Origin: DAISIL01 sp036822015
GTDB taxonomy: Bacteria; Bacteroidota; Bacteroidia; Cytophagales; Bernardetiaceae
Length of the DNA stretch: 58,621 nt
NCBI GenBank assembly: GCA_036822015.1
Contig: DAISIL010000014.1
Span: 1-58,621 of the forward strand
Reading direction: 5' to 3'
Made by a program: the position numbers and the translations under genes. The notes below the pieces were generated by a model, which saw nothing but the letters and a program-made list of their open reading frames with translations, was not told where the DNA came from and searched no databases. Positions 1-8,556 of the stretch are shown piece by piece. Each line of letters starts with the position of its first letter. Positions within the stretch are counted from its first letter, which is position 1.

Positions 1-42
1 CCCATACCCGCAGCCATGGACGGTGAGGTACTGGTGGAATGA
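1..42 (+). CDS. 3' end of an alkaline-phosphatase-superfamily gene (partial)
   Basis: Only the last 13 codons and the TGA stop (40-42) are inside the window; they read PIPAAMDGEVLVE. The longer copy at 4012-4176 reads GDVAPTLLHLMGLPIPAAMDG. This resembles the C-terminal end of alkaline-phosphatase-superfamily enzymes (nucleotide pyrophosphatase/phosphodiesterase or phosphoglycerate mutase type), where an APT-L-L-x-L-x-G-x-P-x-P segment precedes the stop. The family is inferred from this short tail. The gene runs rightward into the window and converges on the 1277-residue gene on the minus strand. Confidence 0.5.
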   Translation, partial: PIPAAMDGEVLVE

Positions 43-70
43 GGTTTTTGGTTTTTTTTGAGGGGGGGGT
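1..70. repeat. Left copy of ~70 bp direct repeat
   Basis: Positions 1-49 match 4135-4183 with one difference (C versus T at position 31). The match continues through a T-rich then G-rich tract of slightly different length to about position 70. The repeat covers the 3' end of a coding region and its stop codon. It may extend left of the window. The two copies bracket the sacsin-like ATPase gene in direct orientation, with a period of about 4134 bp. Confidence 0.9.
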
Positions 71-71
71 G

Positions 72-3000
72 TCAGTCCGTTACGCTGTCTATTTTTAGTC
101 TCACAAATTCAACAATAGGATTTTCACTTGTTGCGTTGTAAACCCTTGCTATTAAATATTTGTCTGCGTTTTCCATTAAATTCAACTCGTTGCCTGAGAT
201 GTACAAAGCAAGTTTTTCAACATTCTTTCCGTAAGTCGTTGCCTTACTATCTATGTAAATCTCTTTATTGAGTTCTACAACTTTAAAGTCGTGGTCTGCT
301 GTTGTATCTTCAGAAATATTTTTCCAAAAAACCTCAACAGCATCGCCAACTTTAAAACCAGTTTTAGTTTCAGAAATAACTTCATTGTACTTTTGGGTAT
401 AAATCTGTTTTAATTTTTTAAATACTAACAGTTCTCCTTGTCTTCCTAAATCTCTCAAAAAATCTTCAACATCAGGATTTGTATTTCCACTTGTTGTTGG
501 TGGCACAAATTCGCTTTTTGTTTGGTTCAATAAATCATCAGGTATTAATGAAATATCAAACCCTTTTTCTTTGAGGTACTCAATACCACCTGCAAAAGTT
601 TCCAAAAGTAAAACAGTCAAAATCCTTTCAGCATATCGGATTTTTAGGAAACTACCCAACGGCTCAACTAAACCGTCTAAAACTCTTGGGCTATACCATT
701 TACCAACATAGTAAAAGTTATCGTGTTCAGCCCAAGAACTACGCCTTTGCTTATCGTCTTCGTTTCCGTACGACAAGTAAATTTCTGTGGTTTCAAAGAA
801 ATGAATGGCTGAAAGTTTTTGCTTAATTCTTTCGTATTCGTTTTTCCATTCTTTTCGGTTTTTTGACTTCTCAACCGTAACTAATGCAATTAAAGGCGAA
901 GTTTGTAACAACTTAGTTTTAAGGTCGGTTATCTCAACTTTGCTATTAGAAATAGTCGCATTGACTTTGTCAATAATTTTTACGCCAAAATGACGTAACA
1001 ACTCAATAATTTCGGGACTTTGTTTTTCGGCAAACGCCAAATGAGATGCCCTAAAACCTTCAACTGTAACGATAGACAAATCTTTTGGATAGTAAAAGTC
1101 TATTCCATTTTTGGCTAACAACTTGTTACTACCTGCCCAATTTCTTAGTTTATCTGAGTAGCCTAAATGGTTTGTGGATAGTCTTTCATAAACCTTGTTT
1201 GTGATTTTTTGATTTTCTTTCAATGATACTTCGTCTGAATTATTTTGTTTCCAAATTAATTCAAGGATTTTGAGTAAATCATCTAAGTCTAAGGTTTGTT
1301 TAATAGGTAAAATTTTTAACCAATTTTCGGGTAAAGTCCCACTATAATCCAAAACAGACAAAAATTTACTTGCAATTTCAATGTTTTCTGGCGAATTGAT
1401 GAGAATTTCGTTTACTTTTTTTAATTGCCCGTTTCTGGTTGGAAAGAGTGCTAAATTTTCAATAGTCCAAATAAAATATCTCTTTTGATTTGCAGTTTCC
1501 ACTACTCCGTGATAAATAGGCCAGAGTCCTGATGAACCATTTATTCTGTCATAACTATTTGCTTCAAAGGCAAGCTTGAATACATTTTCCCAGTATATTT
1601 TAGCAAAATGGTAGTTGTTTACATAATCAATAAAAGAAAAATGGTGTAGTGTAAATTCATTGATTGAATAGTTATACTGTCCAAAATTTGAATATTTAGA
1701 GTTACCATCCATTAATGAAATAATTGGCTTAAAATATTCAAAATCTCTGCGAAACTTACAGGTAATCTTTGATACAGTAAAACTTTCCCAATTTAATTGG
1801 TTTTTCACACCAATTCTAATAAAAAATGTCTTCCATTCGCTTTTGAGGTCTTTACTTTCAAAGTATTTTTTAGAAACAAAAATGTCGTTATCATAAACGC
1901 TTTCTATTCTCAAATCAGGTTCATAATAATCAGATAAGAAAGATTTTGATGCTGAAATTAGACTGCTTTGTTTCGTTAATACTTTCAGGTTTTTTAACTT
2001 TTCATAGTGATTGTCTTGCAATACCCCTTTTTTGTGTGCATTGAATAAGTACCTGCCAATTTCAATGGCATTTCCTTTGGTTACAAAGGTTTCTCCCTGC
2101 TCAATTATCGTTTTTTCAATGAAACTCAAATCGGAAGGCTCCTTAACACCTAAATATTCAAGCCAATTTTTGATGCGTGAATTTGCATTGATTTTAGAAA
2201 CAATATTTTTGTTAATAATGCTTATCTTATCTGAAAATTCATTTGAAAACTCAACCGCAGGAAAATAAATGTGGCTTGGTTTTTTTAGTTGCTGGTTCTC
2301 GTCAAAGATGAAAGGTGTTTGTCGTAGTATTTCATTCCAAGCATTTCTTCTGCTGTCATCTCCCTTGCTTCGTTGAGCCTGTTCGTGTAGAAAAGAAATC
2401 AGGTTAAAGTTCTCGTTTAGTTTGTGTTCTTCCGCAAATATTGATGAGGCAAAAAATCTTTCTAAATCATCAATATCAAACATTTCCGTACCTAACCTGC
2501 CTAGTGTACTTAGTGGTTCAAGGTAGGGTGTATAAGATGATACTGAGAAACTTTTACTCCTACTTTTGTTGATGTAGTTGATGAGAGTTTGAGGGTTGAT
2601 AAACTGCGAAATATTTGTTTTGTCAAATACACTTTCTTTAACTTTAAGCAAATCACCTTTTAGATTAGGGACAAACGCAATAGTTTGAAGTGCTGTATTA
2701 AAGCCTTTATTAAAACTACTTTCCAACAAAGAACCGCCAAGTTTGTGCGGTACAACAGTTAAAAATTGCTTGTTGTATTTGCTTTTCTTGTGGGCAAGTT
2801 CAGCAACCCAAGAAAAGAACTTTATTGGGATTTGCTTAAAAAGCCAATTATTCCAAAAAGTATCTTGGTGCAAGTGTTGTCTGCCTGCATCTGTCAAAAA
2901 ACTTGCATTTACCAAAAAAGGAAAATCGTAATTAATAGAGGTTGGCAAATAAGTGAATATTAGTCTATTTGCTTTATCAACAGCTTTCAACTTACCGTTT

Positions 3001-3905
3001 TCAACTTGAACTGCAAAAGATATTTCTGTTTGCTTTGCTTCTTTTAGTTTTTTGGGCGACTTGTCATCTTCATTAATTTTGGTCTGAACATCTGAGGGGA
3101 TAGAAAACTGCTCGGTTTTAATAAGCCATTCGCTTAGAATATCTCCATTTCGTTTTAAGATAGTTTTTTCTCCACTTACAACTTTCTCAAGGGTAATGAT
3201 TTTATTTGTGTTTATAGAAATTTTAACTTGTTTGCTCCGCAGGAAAAGAACAATTTGACTTTTTGAAAATAAATCATTTAGAGCACCTTTCAGTTGTTCA
3301 ATTTTGTCATAGCGAATAATTGTTGATACATTATACTCTTGAAAGATGGATAAGCTTTTCAGTTCATTTGGCAATTCTGTCCAAATTGGAATGATTTGCC
3401 AAGGCATTTTTAAACTTTCATCTTTGTTTTTCCCCTTTCGTTCTGCTTTCCAAACACTTTGAGAACTCCAAGCACTATTCCAATGGTTTGACCAATATTG
3501 TTTGTCAAACTTAAAACAGAAATTTCCACTTTTGATAATCACAAAATTGGAGTGTGAGAAAACAGACTTAAAGCCGATTCCTTTGAAACCTGTTTTATTA
3601 CTATCTCCTGCTTTTGTCCCATCTCCTGCGCTTGATATACTTTCAATATCAATTTCAGAAAACGGCTCACCTTTATGTGAAATCGCAACATAATCTCCCA
3701 TGAAATCTATGCGAACGTCAAGCATTTCACTTTGATTACTTGCATCATCCGCGTTTTGTAGAAGCTCGTAAAGGAATCGTTGACTATCAGTATTTATATC
3801 CTTTGAAATCGTCTCACAAAGGTTAGCTGTTGTAATAGCCTGTTCTGGGTTATTGTAATTCGCATTATTTTGCGAAAGGTCATCTATAAAGTTTTTGTGC
3901 TTCAT
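72..3905 (-). CDS. Sacsin-like (HSP90-type) ATPase with C-terminal DUF3883-type nuclease-like domain
   Basis: A 1277-residue protein. The N-terminus carries a GHKL/HSP90-like ATPase fold: N-box ELLQNADDA at residues 47-55 and G2-box GFKGIGFKS near 106-114, as in sacsin and plant NO VEIN proteins. The middle (about 250-1130) has no recognisable domain. The C-terminus (about 1145-1277) resembles DUF3883. It has GE at 1157-1158, DHDF near 1204 and IDSKAT near 1218, a spacing compatible with a PD-(D/E)xK-like nuclease core, followed by the SGNEL motif common in DUF3883. Multidomain ATPase-DUF3883 proteins occur in bacterial defence islands, so a DNA-targeting defence role is inferred. It stands alone, with no helicase or methylase partner. 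AT-rich composition and flanking direct repeats suggest acquisition. The ATG at 3905 is followed by uninterrupted domain sequence. Domain confidence is good; function is unproven. Confidence 0.8.
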   Translation of the reverse strand: MKHKNFIDDLSQNNANYNNPEQAITTANLCETISKDINTDSQRFLYELLQNADDASNQSEMLDVRIDFMGDYVAISHKGEPFSEIDIESISSAGDGTKAGDSNKTGFKGIGFKSVFSHSNFVIIKSGNFCFKFDKQYWSNHWNSAWSSQSVWKAERKGKNKDESLKMPWQIIPIWTELPNELKSLSIFQEYNVSTIIRYDKIEQLKGALNDLFSKSQIVLFLRSKQVKISINTNKIITLEKVVSGEKTILKRNGDILSEWLIKTEQFSIPSDVQTKINEDDKSPKKLKEAKQTEISFAVQVENGKLKAVDKANRLIFTYLPTSINYDFPFLVNASFLTDAGRQHLHQDTFWNNWLFKQIPIKFFSWVAELAHKKSKYNKQFLTVVPHKLGGSLLESSFNKGFNTALQTIAFVPNLKGDLLKVKESVFDKTNISQFINPQTLINYINKSRSKSFSVSSYTPYLEPLSTLGRLGTEMFDIDDLERFFASSIFAEEHKLNENFNLISFLHEQAQRSKGDDSRRNAWNEILRQTPFIFDENQQLKKPSHIYFPAVEFSNEFSDKISIINKNIVSKINANSRIKNWLEYLGVKEPSDLSFIEKTIIEQGETFVTKGNAIEIGRYLFNAHKKGVLQDNHYEKLKNLKVLTKQSSLISASKSFLSDYYEPDLRIESVYDNDIFVSKKYFESKDLKSEWKTFFIRIGVKNQLNWESFTVSKITCKFRRDFEYFKPIISLMDGNSKYSNFGQYNYSINEFTLHHFSFIDYVNNYHFAKIYWENVFKLAFEANSYDRINGSSGLWPIYHGVVETANQKRYFIWTIENLALFPTRNGQLKKVNEILINSPENIEIASKFLSVLDYSGTLPENWLKILPIKQTLDLDDLLKILELIWKQNNSDEVSLKENQKITNKVYERLSTNHLGYSDKLRNWAGSNKLLAKNGIDFYYPKDLSIVTVEGFRASHLAFAEKQSPEIIELLRHFGVKIIDKVNATISNSKVEITDLKTKLLQTSPLIALVTVEKSKNRKEWKNEYERIKQKLSAIHFFETTEIYLSYGNEDDKQRRSSWAEHDNFYYVGKWYSPRVLDGLVEPLGSFLKIRYAERILTVLLLETFAGGIEYLKEKGFDISLIPDDLLNQTKSEFVPPTTSGNTNPDVEDFLRDLGRQGELLVFKKLKQIYTQKYNEVISETKTGFKVGDAVEVFWKNISEDTTADHDFKVVELNKEIYIDSKATTYGKNVEKLALYISGNELNLMENADKYLIARVYNATSENPIVEFVRLKIDSVTD

Positions 3906-4011
3906 TGTTCTGATCTACTTATTTTTTTAATATCATGTTAAACCCAAATATACAAACACAATTTATTTTTCAAAAAAAAAATATTGCTATGGTGCTTAAA
4001 TTCACAAAAAA

Positions 4012-4176
4012 ATGACATCTATCATCTGTGGTTTTGGCCGCAGGGCTTTTCGTCAAAGCCTTGGTGGATCATTCAAAGGGGTGAGGAAGTCCTTCGGCGA
4101 CGTAGCCCCTACGCTGCTCCACCTCATGGGACTGCCCATACCCGCAGCCATGGACGGTGAGGTATTGGTGGAATGA
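4012..4176 (+). pseudogene. Duplicated 3' end of the phosphatase-superfamily gene (remnant)
   Basis: An open frame ends at TGA 4174-4176 and reads VRKSFGDVAPTLLHLMGLP followed by IPAAMDGEVLVE, identical at its C-terminus to the gene ending at position 42. The open stretch starts at an ATG at 4012, but the first ~20 codons are not convincing as the start of an enzyme, so this is a 3' fragment. Its base composition is GC-richer than the genes on both sides. Frame usage upstream of about 4080 suggests a frameshift (VDHSKG lies in another frame). Together with the left copy it marks the edge of an inserted segment. The segment 3906-4011 upstream of it is AT-rich and holds nothing else I can recognise. 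Confidence 0.65.
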
Positions 4177-4204
4177 GGTTTTTGTTTTTTTTTTGGGGGG
4201 GTGT
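4135..4204. repeat. Right copy of ~70 bp direct repeat
   Basis: Matches positions 1-70, including the coding tail, stop codon and the following T-tract/G-tract. From 4205 to 4291 there is a short GC-rich stretch with a weak 5-bp inverted repeat (AGCCA at 4257, TGGCT at 4269) and no gene. Confidence 0.9.
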
Positions 4205-4291
4205 TTTCCGGCTTTGCGAAGGCGGGGTTTAAGCGCATCTTCCACTGTTTTGGCTAAGCCATTGTTAGTGGCTGTTCGTTTTTCTTTTTAT

Positions 4292-5440
4292 TTATTTGGT
4301 TATAACCTTAACTTTATCACTGCTCTTTGTTGAATGGATAAGCTCTACTGTGATATGCTTAAAAGTATAGGTTTCACCTTTTTTTAATGGAGCATCTTGA
4401 AGGTATTTATATTCACTTTTAAATCCTGGCCTTACCTGAATGGGTCCACTACCACCTGGTAACGCAGTGTTTACAAGATAAATCAAAGCCCCTTCTTGCG
4501 TTTTTACATCAACTCCTATTTTCCTTCTACTCTCGATAACCAAAGCCGTCGTGCTGTCCAGAAGTGCCATAACAGCCTTTGTCCCACCGATATTTTCAAT
4601 AGCTTCTAATTCCGCTACAGTCTCACTACCCTCGTGGCAGATAATTTGACCATCATCAATCCAACCCAAAACCCAGCGTTCAAATGCAAAATAGCCCGGT
4701 GCATTTCCCGCTTGAGTTCCCATTATTCCAAAAGTGCCAACAGATTTTAGTTGATTTTCACCCTCAAAATCATATAAATCTGGCAAACCAAATGTGTGTC
4801 CTATTTCGTGTGCTAACCAAAGCCCGCCCCAGTAGTTTAAATCGTAACCAGAGGTTATTCCGACGGATATAGTTTTTTCAGCCGTTTTTAGCTGATATTC
4901 AGGTTCAATAGATTTAAATACAGGTCCAAAAGGAATTAAGGCAGCTTTTGGGTTTGCCATTACGAGAACTACATCTGTTTGACTGAGGTCAACGCTGGCT
5001 CCTGCTAAGTCAATAGCTTCTTGAATAAACTCCCGATGTGGCAGAAATTCTCTTATTGCCTTACCATAATGGGCTGAAGGTTTACTTAATCGCAACCATT
5101 CCAGGTGGGGGTTCAAATTAAGCTCCAGTCGTCCATATGAAATTTCTTTATAAAAATTTGGAGCAACAGGATTGATGATTGAAAATACACTGTCGGTACT
5201 TTGAGTTGCTGGAACATCATCAAAATCGACAAAAAGAACACACATATTGAGCTTCCCTGCTGATGGGGCCAGTCCTTCTACTTTTGGGAATCCAAGGGCA
5301 ATGGGTCCATCTACGACTCTTGGTAGTTTACAGTTTGTTTTTTCGTCAAGATCCTGGTCGTTTGATTTCTTCGTTTTTTCATTTCCACAACTAGCAATGA
5401 GTGTGGATATTAGCAGGATAAAGATTAATTGTCTTTTCAT
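4292..5440 (-). CDS. M6-like zinc metalloprotease lipoprotein
   Basis: A 382-residue exported protein. The first 18 residues are a lipoprotein signal ending in LIASC (lipidated Cys18), so it should be membrane-anchored outside the cytoplasm. The zinc site HEIGHTFGLPDLYD is at residues 211-224; HExGHxxGxPDLYD is the hallmark of the M6 (immune inhibitor A-like) peptidases and close metzincin relatives. A GIMGTQAG stretch follows, where M6 enzymes carry a similar conserved turn. It is shorter than classical InhA proteins and has no recognisable PKD or carbohydrate-binding tail. It is the last gene of a minus-strand series in the AT-rich region, 135 bp downstream of the AraC-type regulator. The substrate is unknown. 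Confidence 0.8.
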   Translation of the reverse strand: MKRQLIFILLISTLIASCGNEKTKKSNDQDLDEKTNCKLPRVVDGPIALGFPKVEGLAPSAGKLNMCVLFVDFDDVPATQSTDSVFSIINPVAPNFYKEISYGRLELNLNPHLEWLRLSKPSAHYGKAIREFLPHREFIQEAIDLAGASVDLSQTDVVLVMANPKAALIPFGPVFKSIEPEYQLKTAEKTISVGITSGYDLNYWGGLWLAHEIGHTFGLPDLYDFEGENQLKSVGTFGIMGTQAGNAPGYFAFERWVLGWIDDGQIICHEGSETVAELEAIENIGGTKAVMALLDSTTALVIESRRKIGVDVKTQEGALIYLVNTALPGGSGPIQVRPGFKSEYKYLQDAPLKKGETYTFKHITVELIHSTKSSDKVKVITK

Positions 5441-5575
5441 GTGATCTCTCTTTAGACTGATGCCGATGTTTTGCAGCTAACCGCAGGCAGAACTTTTAAT
5501 CCTTGAAACTCCTTAAATTTACTAAAATCTGTTCTAGCAAACACGAAGCCCCTACTTGCGTATAGGTAATGTTGT

Positions 5576-6493
5576 TTAACTCAAATTACGAAATTCTGTT
5601 GGACTTACACCTGTTTTTTTCTTGAACAGACTACTGAAATAATGCGAATGCCCAAAGCCAAGGGAATAGGCAATTTCTTTCACAGAGTCATTACTTCCCA
5701 GCAATCGGTCTTTGGCGATTTCTAAAAGGTGATAGTGAATATGCTCTTGAGTAGTCTTTCCGGTTTCTTTCCGGAGTAAATCGCTTAAATAATTAGGTGA
5801 AAGATTTACATGTTCAGCACATTGCAAAGCTGTTGGCAATCCCTTATCTAAAATAATTGCCGAAGTAAAATAATTATTTAAATAATTGGTAATGGCATCA
5901 ACTATGCTGTGATTTATATTCTCTCTGGTAGTAAATTGTCGATCGTAAAAACGATTACAGTGATTTAATAGAAATTCTATTGCGGATACCAATACATTTT
6001 TGGTATGTTTATCTATTGGGCGATTAATCTCCGTTTGAATAGAACGAATTATATTAGAAAGACTATCTTTTTCGTCTTCGGAAAGATGCAATGCTTCGTT
6101 TATTGAGTACCTGAAAAAGTTGTATTCTGTTATTTGGGAAGCAAGGGGAGTTCCAAGTAGCAAATCCGAATGAAAGAACAAGCCCCAACTGTAGCTACAT
6201 TCTTCAAAAACAGGATTTTGTAACTCGCCTATTTGATCGGGAAATGAAAAGAATAAACTACCTTCTTGAAAATCTATTTGTTTTCTTCCATATTGCAAAC
6301 TTCCTATTTTAAGATGCTTTAGCGTAATCGCGTAAAAAGAGGAAGCAACTCTTAACCCTACGGATTGAGCAGGTTGTTCAATTAAATTGAGTTTTGATAG
6401 ATCAATCACGCTAATCAGTGGATGATTGGGAGCTGCTAAACCCAATAGCTCATGAAACTTGCTGATACTTTCAATTTTAAGAATATCTTTCAT
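5576..6493 (-). CDS. AraC family transcriptional regulator
   Basis: A 305-residue protein whose last ~100 residues form the double helix-turn-helix of the AraC family. NLSPNYLSDLLRKETG is the first recognition helix, and SLGFGHSHYFSSLFKKKTG followed by SPTEF is the second HTH with the family signature. The N-terminal ~190 residues look like the cupin-type sensing domain seen in many Bacteroidota AraC proteins. It is co-directional with the SRPBCC and esterase genes upstream, so it may control them or itself. The 303-bp gap upstream could hold its promoter, but I could not place one with confidence. The ligand cannot be inferred. Confidence 0.9.
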   Translation of the reverse strand: MKDILKIESISKFHELLGLAAPNHPLISVIDLSKLNLIEQPAQSVGLRVASSFYAITLKHLKIGSLQYGRKQIDFQEGSLFFSFPDQIGELQNPVFEECSYSWGLFFHSDLLLGTPLASQITEYNFFRYSINEALHLSEDEKDSLSNIIRSIQTEINRPIDKHTKNVLVSAIEFLLNHCNRFYDRQFTTRENINHSIVDAITNYLNNYFTSAIILDKGLPTALQCAEHVNLSPNYLSDLLRKETGKTTQEHIHYHLLEIAKDRLLGSNDSVKEIAYSLGFGHSHYFSSLFKKKTGVSPTEFRNLS

Positions 6494-6796
6494 AGTCGAA
6501 AATTAGCTCATTACTAATTACATTTCCCACTAAATAAATAACTAGTGAAAACATTAACCCATCCATGAAGGTTTTTGAGCAAAAGATTTGTACCTAGTGA
6601 GAGAACAATTAAGACAGCAAAAACGACTTACCCCACACATAGGAAGCAACATTTGATCGTTAAGGAATTTCGCTTACTACGCATAGCCCAAAAACAAGTA
6701 GAACTATTTTTAAACCTGCAAAATAGAATAAGCACAAGCACCATAATAAACCCAAAAGCCAACATACAGATAGCTTTTAAGTTGTTCTAGCATCTT
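6494..6796. other. 303-bp intergenic stretch upstream of the araC-type gene
   Basis: No convincing gene. On the minus strand, 6765 to 6628 could encode a 45-residue peptide with one hydrophobic helix (MLAFGFIMVLVLILF) and a Cys-rich tail. On the plus strand, 6575-6790 is open for 71 codons. Open frames of these lengths are expected by chance in AT-rich DNA, so neither is called as a gene. Confidence 0.4.
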
Positions 6797-7303
6797 TTAA
6801 CTTTTTGATTTTGGAAATCTTCTTTCAACTTCTGCCTTTAAGGAACGGTTAAACATTGGGTAAACGGTTAGTTGAATATTTACTGCCATTTTGCCAATCA
6901 ACCAAGTTAAGCCTCCAAGAGCCTGATCTGATTGAATGAATTTTGTTTTTCCATTCTCTACTGCTTCTACTCTGAAACAATGCCGGTCTTTGATACCCAT
7001 AGCTTGCACCTGACTCCAATAAAATTCTACACCCTCTTCTACAAAAAGTGTGTTGTGAAACAGTTGGGGATTTGCTTTGGGACCCGCTTTGAATAGAACA
7101 TCAACCGTACCCTTATCCTCAATCATCCCATCCATCTTGAGGATAATTTCATTCCATTTTGGATAGCTTTCCGTGTCTGTGAGTACACTCCAAACCTGCT
7201 CGGGTGTAGCATCAATGATAATTTCAGTATGTGATACCCAGTGCCTCATGTTGAGTTTCTGGTATCCTACTTTTTCGATGGGTGAAATATTTTTAAGTTT
7301 CAT
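6797..7303 (-). CDS. SRPBCC/START-like domain protein
   Basis: A 168-residue protein with the pattern of the SRPBCC (polyketide cyclase/Bet v1-like) fold. A first strand SHTEIIIDATPEQVWSVLTD is followed by YPKWNEI, the typical helix-loop after the first strand, and later strands lead into a long C-terminal helix. Such proteins bind hydrophobic ligands in a helix-grip cavity and usually act in the cytoplasm. It starts 21 bp downstream of the alpha/beta hydrolase gene on the same strand and probably shares its transcript, so the two may act on a related small lipophilic compound. That link is inference from position. Confidence 0.85.
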   Translation of the reverse strand: MKLKNISPIEKVGYQKLNMRHWVSHTEIIIDATPEQVWSVLTDTESYPKWNEIILKMDGMIEDKGTVDVLFKAGPKANPQLFHNTLFVEEGVEFYWSQVQAMGIKDRHCFRVEAVENGKTKFIQSDQALGGLTWLIGKMAVNIQLTVYPMFNRSLKAEVERRFPKSKS

Positions 7304-7324
7304 GATGTCCTTTTTGTTATTTTT

Positions 7325-8278
7325 TTAAAGTTTAAAAAATCGTTTAATAGCATCTATCATAAGGTGATGTGCCGTTTGTGAAATCCTGGCGTTTGGTGCC
7401 ATTCTTTCTCCTCCGTGCAATACTCCAGGAGCGACGTACAACTCTGTGGGTATCCCATCTTTCATAAGCTGCTGCGCATAAGCGATCACCTCATCTCTGA
7501 ACAGTTCAACGGCACCAACATACAAGAAAGTAGGCGGAAGACCACTCAAATCAGTAGCTCTTGAGGGGCTTTGCAAGGGGGAGGCTTCTTTACCAAATTC
7601 TCCACCCAAATAGGCATTCCAGGCCCATAAGGAAGAATCTCTATCCCAGCCCAAATATCCCGATAATCTCCCCGAAGGTGTATCATGGGTGTTATCTAAC
7701 ATAGGGCATTTTAAAAGTTGAAAAGAAATATTTACTCCTTTACGTTCACGATTCAGTAGGACAATTCTTGCCGCCATACCCCCACCTGCACTCTCCCCGC
7801 AAACGATAATTTTATTTTTATCAAAGCCCAATTCTTCGGCATGTTGAGAAGTCCAAACCAAACCTGCATAGCAGTCTTCCATTCCTTCAGGGTGTTGATA
7901 CTCAGGAGCTACTTTATAGTCCACAGATACCATCGTACACTTTAAGTGATCTACAAAAAGTGCTGCGATATCATCTTCTCTTGGCGTTCCTAAAATATTC
8001 CCGCCTCCGTGAATCCAATAGATACAAATATCTGAATGTTGGGTTATGTCTTTCGGTTTGTATATCATAACCCGAATATCTCTGCCCTCTGGGCTTACCG
8101 ACCTTTCTTCCATTGTCATTGTAGCACTGACAAAAGGAGCGGCTTCCATTTTTTTAAGCAACGCTCTAATATTTAGGTAGGATTGTTCAACTGGACCACC
8201 TTGGGTTAGTTCAGGGGGTAATTGATTTAATCCTTCCAAAATTTCTGGATCAATTAATTTTAGAATTTTGTCGCTCAT
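7325..8278 (-). CDS. Alpha/beta hydrolase, hormone-sensitive-lipase-like esterase
   Basis: A 317-residue cytoplasmic esterase. It carries the family IV (HSL) oxyanion motif HGGG at residues 90-93, the nucleophile elbow GESAGG with Ser163, an acid candidate Asp262 in FRDE, and the catalytic His288 in LHGG. Family members hydrolyse short-chain acyl esters. It is the promoter-proximal gene of a minus-strand pair with the SRPBCC protein. A Bacteroidota -7 element (TACCTTTG, minus strand, 8308-8315) lies about 30 bp upstream of the start. The natural substrate is unknown. Confidence 0.9.
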   Translation of the reverse strand: MSDKILKLIDPEILEGLNQLPPELTQGGPVEQSYLNIRALLKKMEAAPFVSATMTMEERSVSPEGRDIRVMIYKPKDITQHSDICIYWIHGGGNILGTPREDDIAALFVDHLKCTMVSVDYKVAPEYQHPEGMEDCYAGLVWTSQHAEELGFDKNKIIVCGESAGGGMAARIVLLNRERKGVNISFQLLKCPMLDNTHDTPSGRLSGYLGWDRDSSLWAWNAYLGGEFGKEASPLQSPSRATDLSGLPPTFLYVGAVELFRDEVIAYAQQLMKDGIPTELYVAPGVLHGGERMAPNARISQTAHHLMIDAIKRFFKL

Positions 8279-8556
8279 TACGTTTTGTGTTTAAATAACT
8301 TACAACACAAAGGTACGTCAGTTTTAAAATCATAATCATACTCAAATCTTGGGTAAGCATTCAATTTTCTTAGGTAGTCGATTGCTATGGGACGCTTTCT
8401 TACAATCGTAGCTAAAGTCTTTCAGCTACCAGAAGGTGGCAACTTCAAAGCACTTCGCCGTCAGCCAGGCAGAAACTTTGATAGAAGTGGCAAGTTTGAT
8501 TAACTACTGAACCGCCATTTTTTGGGGGTACTGTCATGGTGTGCAGTTGTTTATTT
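8279..8556 (-). promoter_or_regulatory. Intergenic stretch with candidate promoter for the esterase gene
   Basis: The minus strand carries TACCTTTG at 8308-8315, matching the Bacteroidota -7 consensus TAnnTTTG, about 30 bp upstream of the start codon at 8278. No good -33 TTG sits at the 20-nt spacing seen at other promoters here, so this is tentative. The rest of the gap (about 8340-8556) is non-coding as far as I can see. Confidence 0.4.

Noticed and set aside
4205..4291. Possible integron-type attC site around AGCCA-TTGTTAG-TGGCT
   Set aside because: The conserved RYYYAAC/GTTRRRY cores of attC are not present and the stem is only 5 bp.
6575..6790. 71-codon plus-strand open frame and 45-codon minus-strand frame (6628-6765) in the araC upstream gap
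   Set aside because: Both lie in AT-rich sequence with biased composition and no recognisable domain; lengths are expected by chance. Noted only in the intergenic entry.
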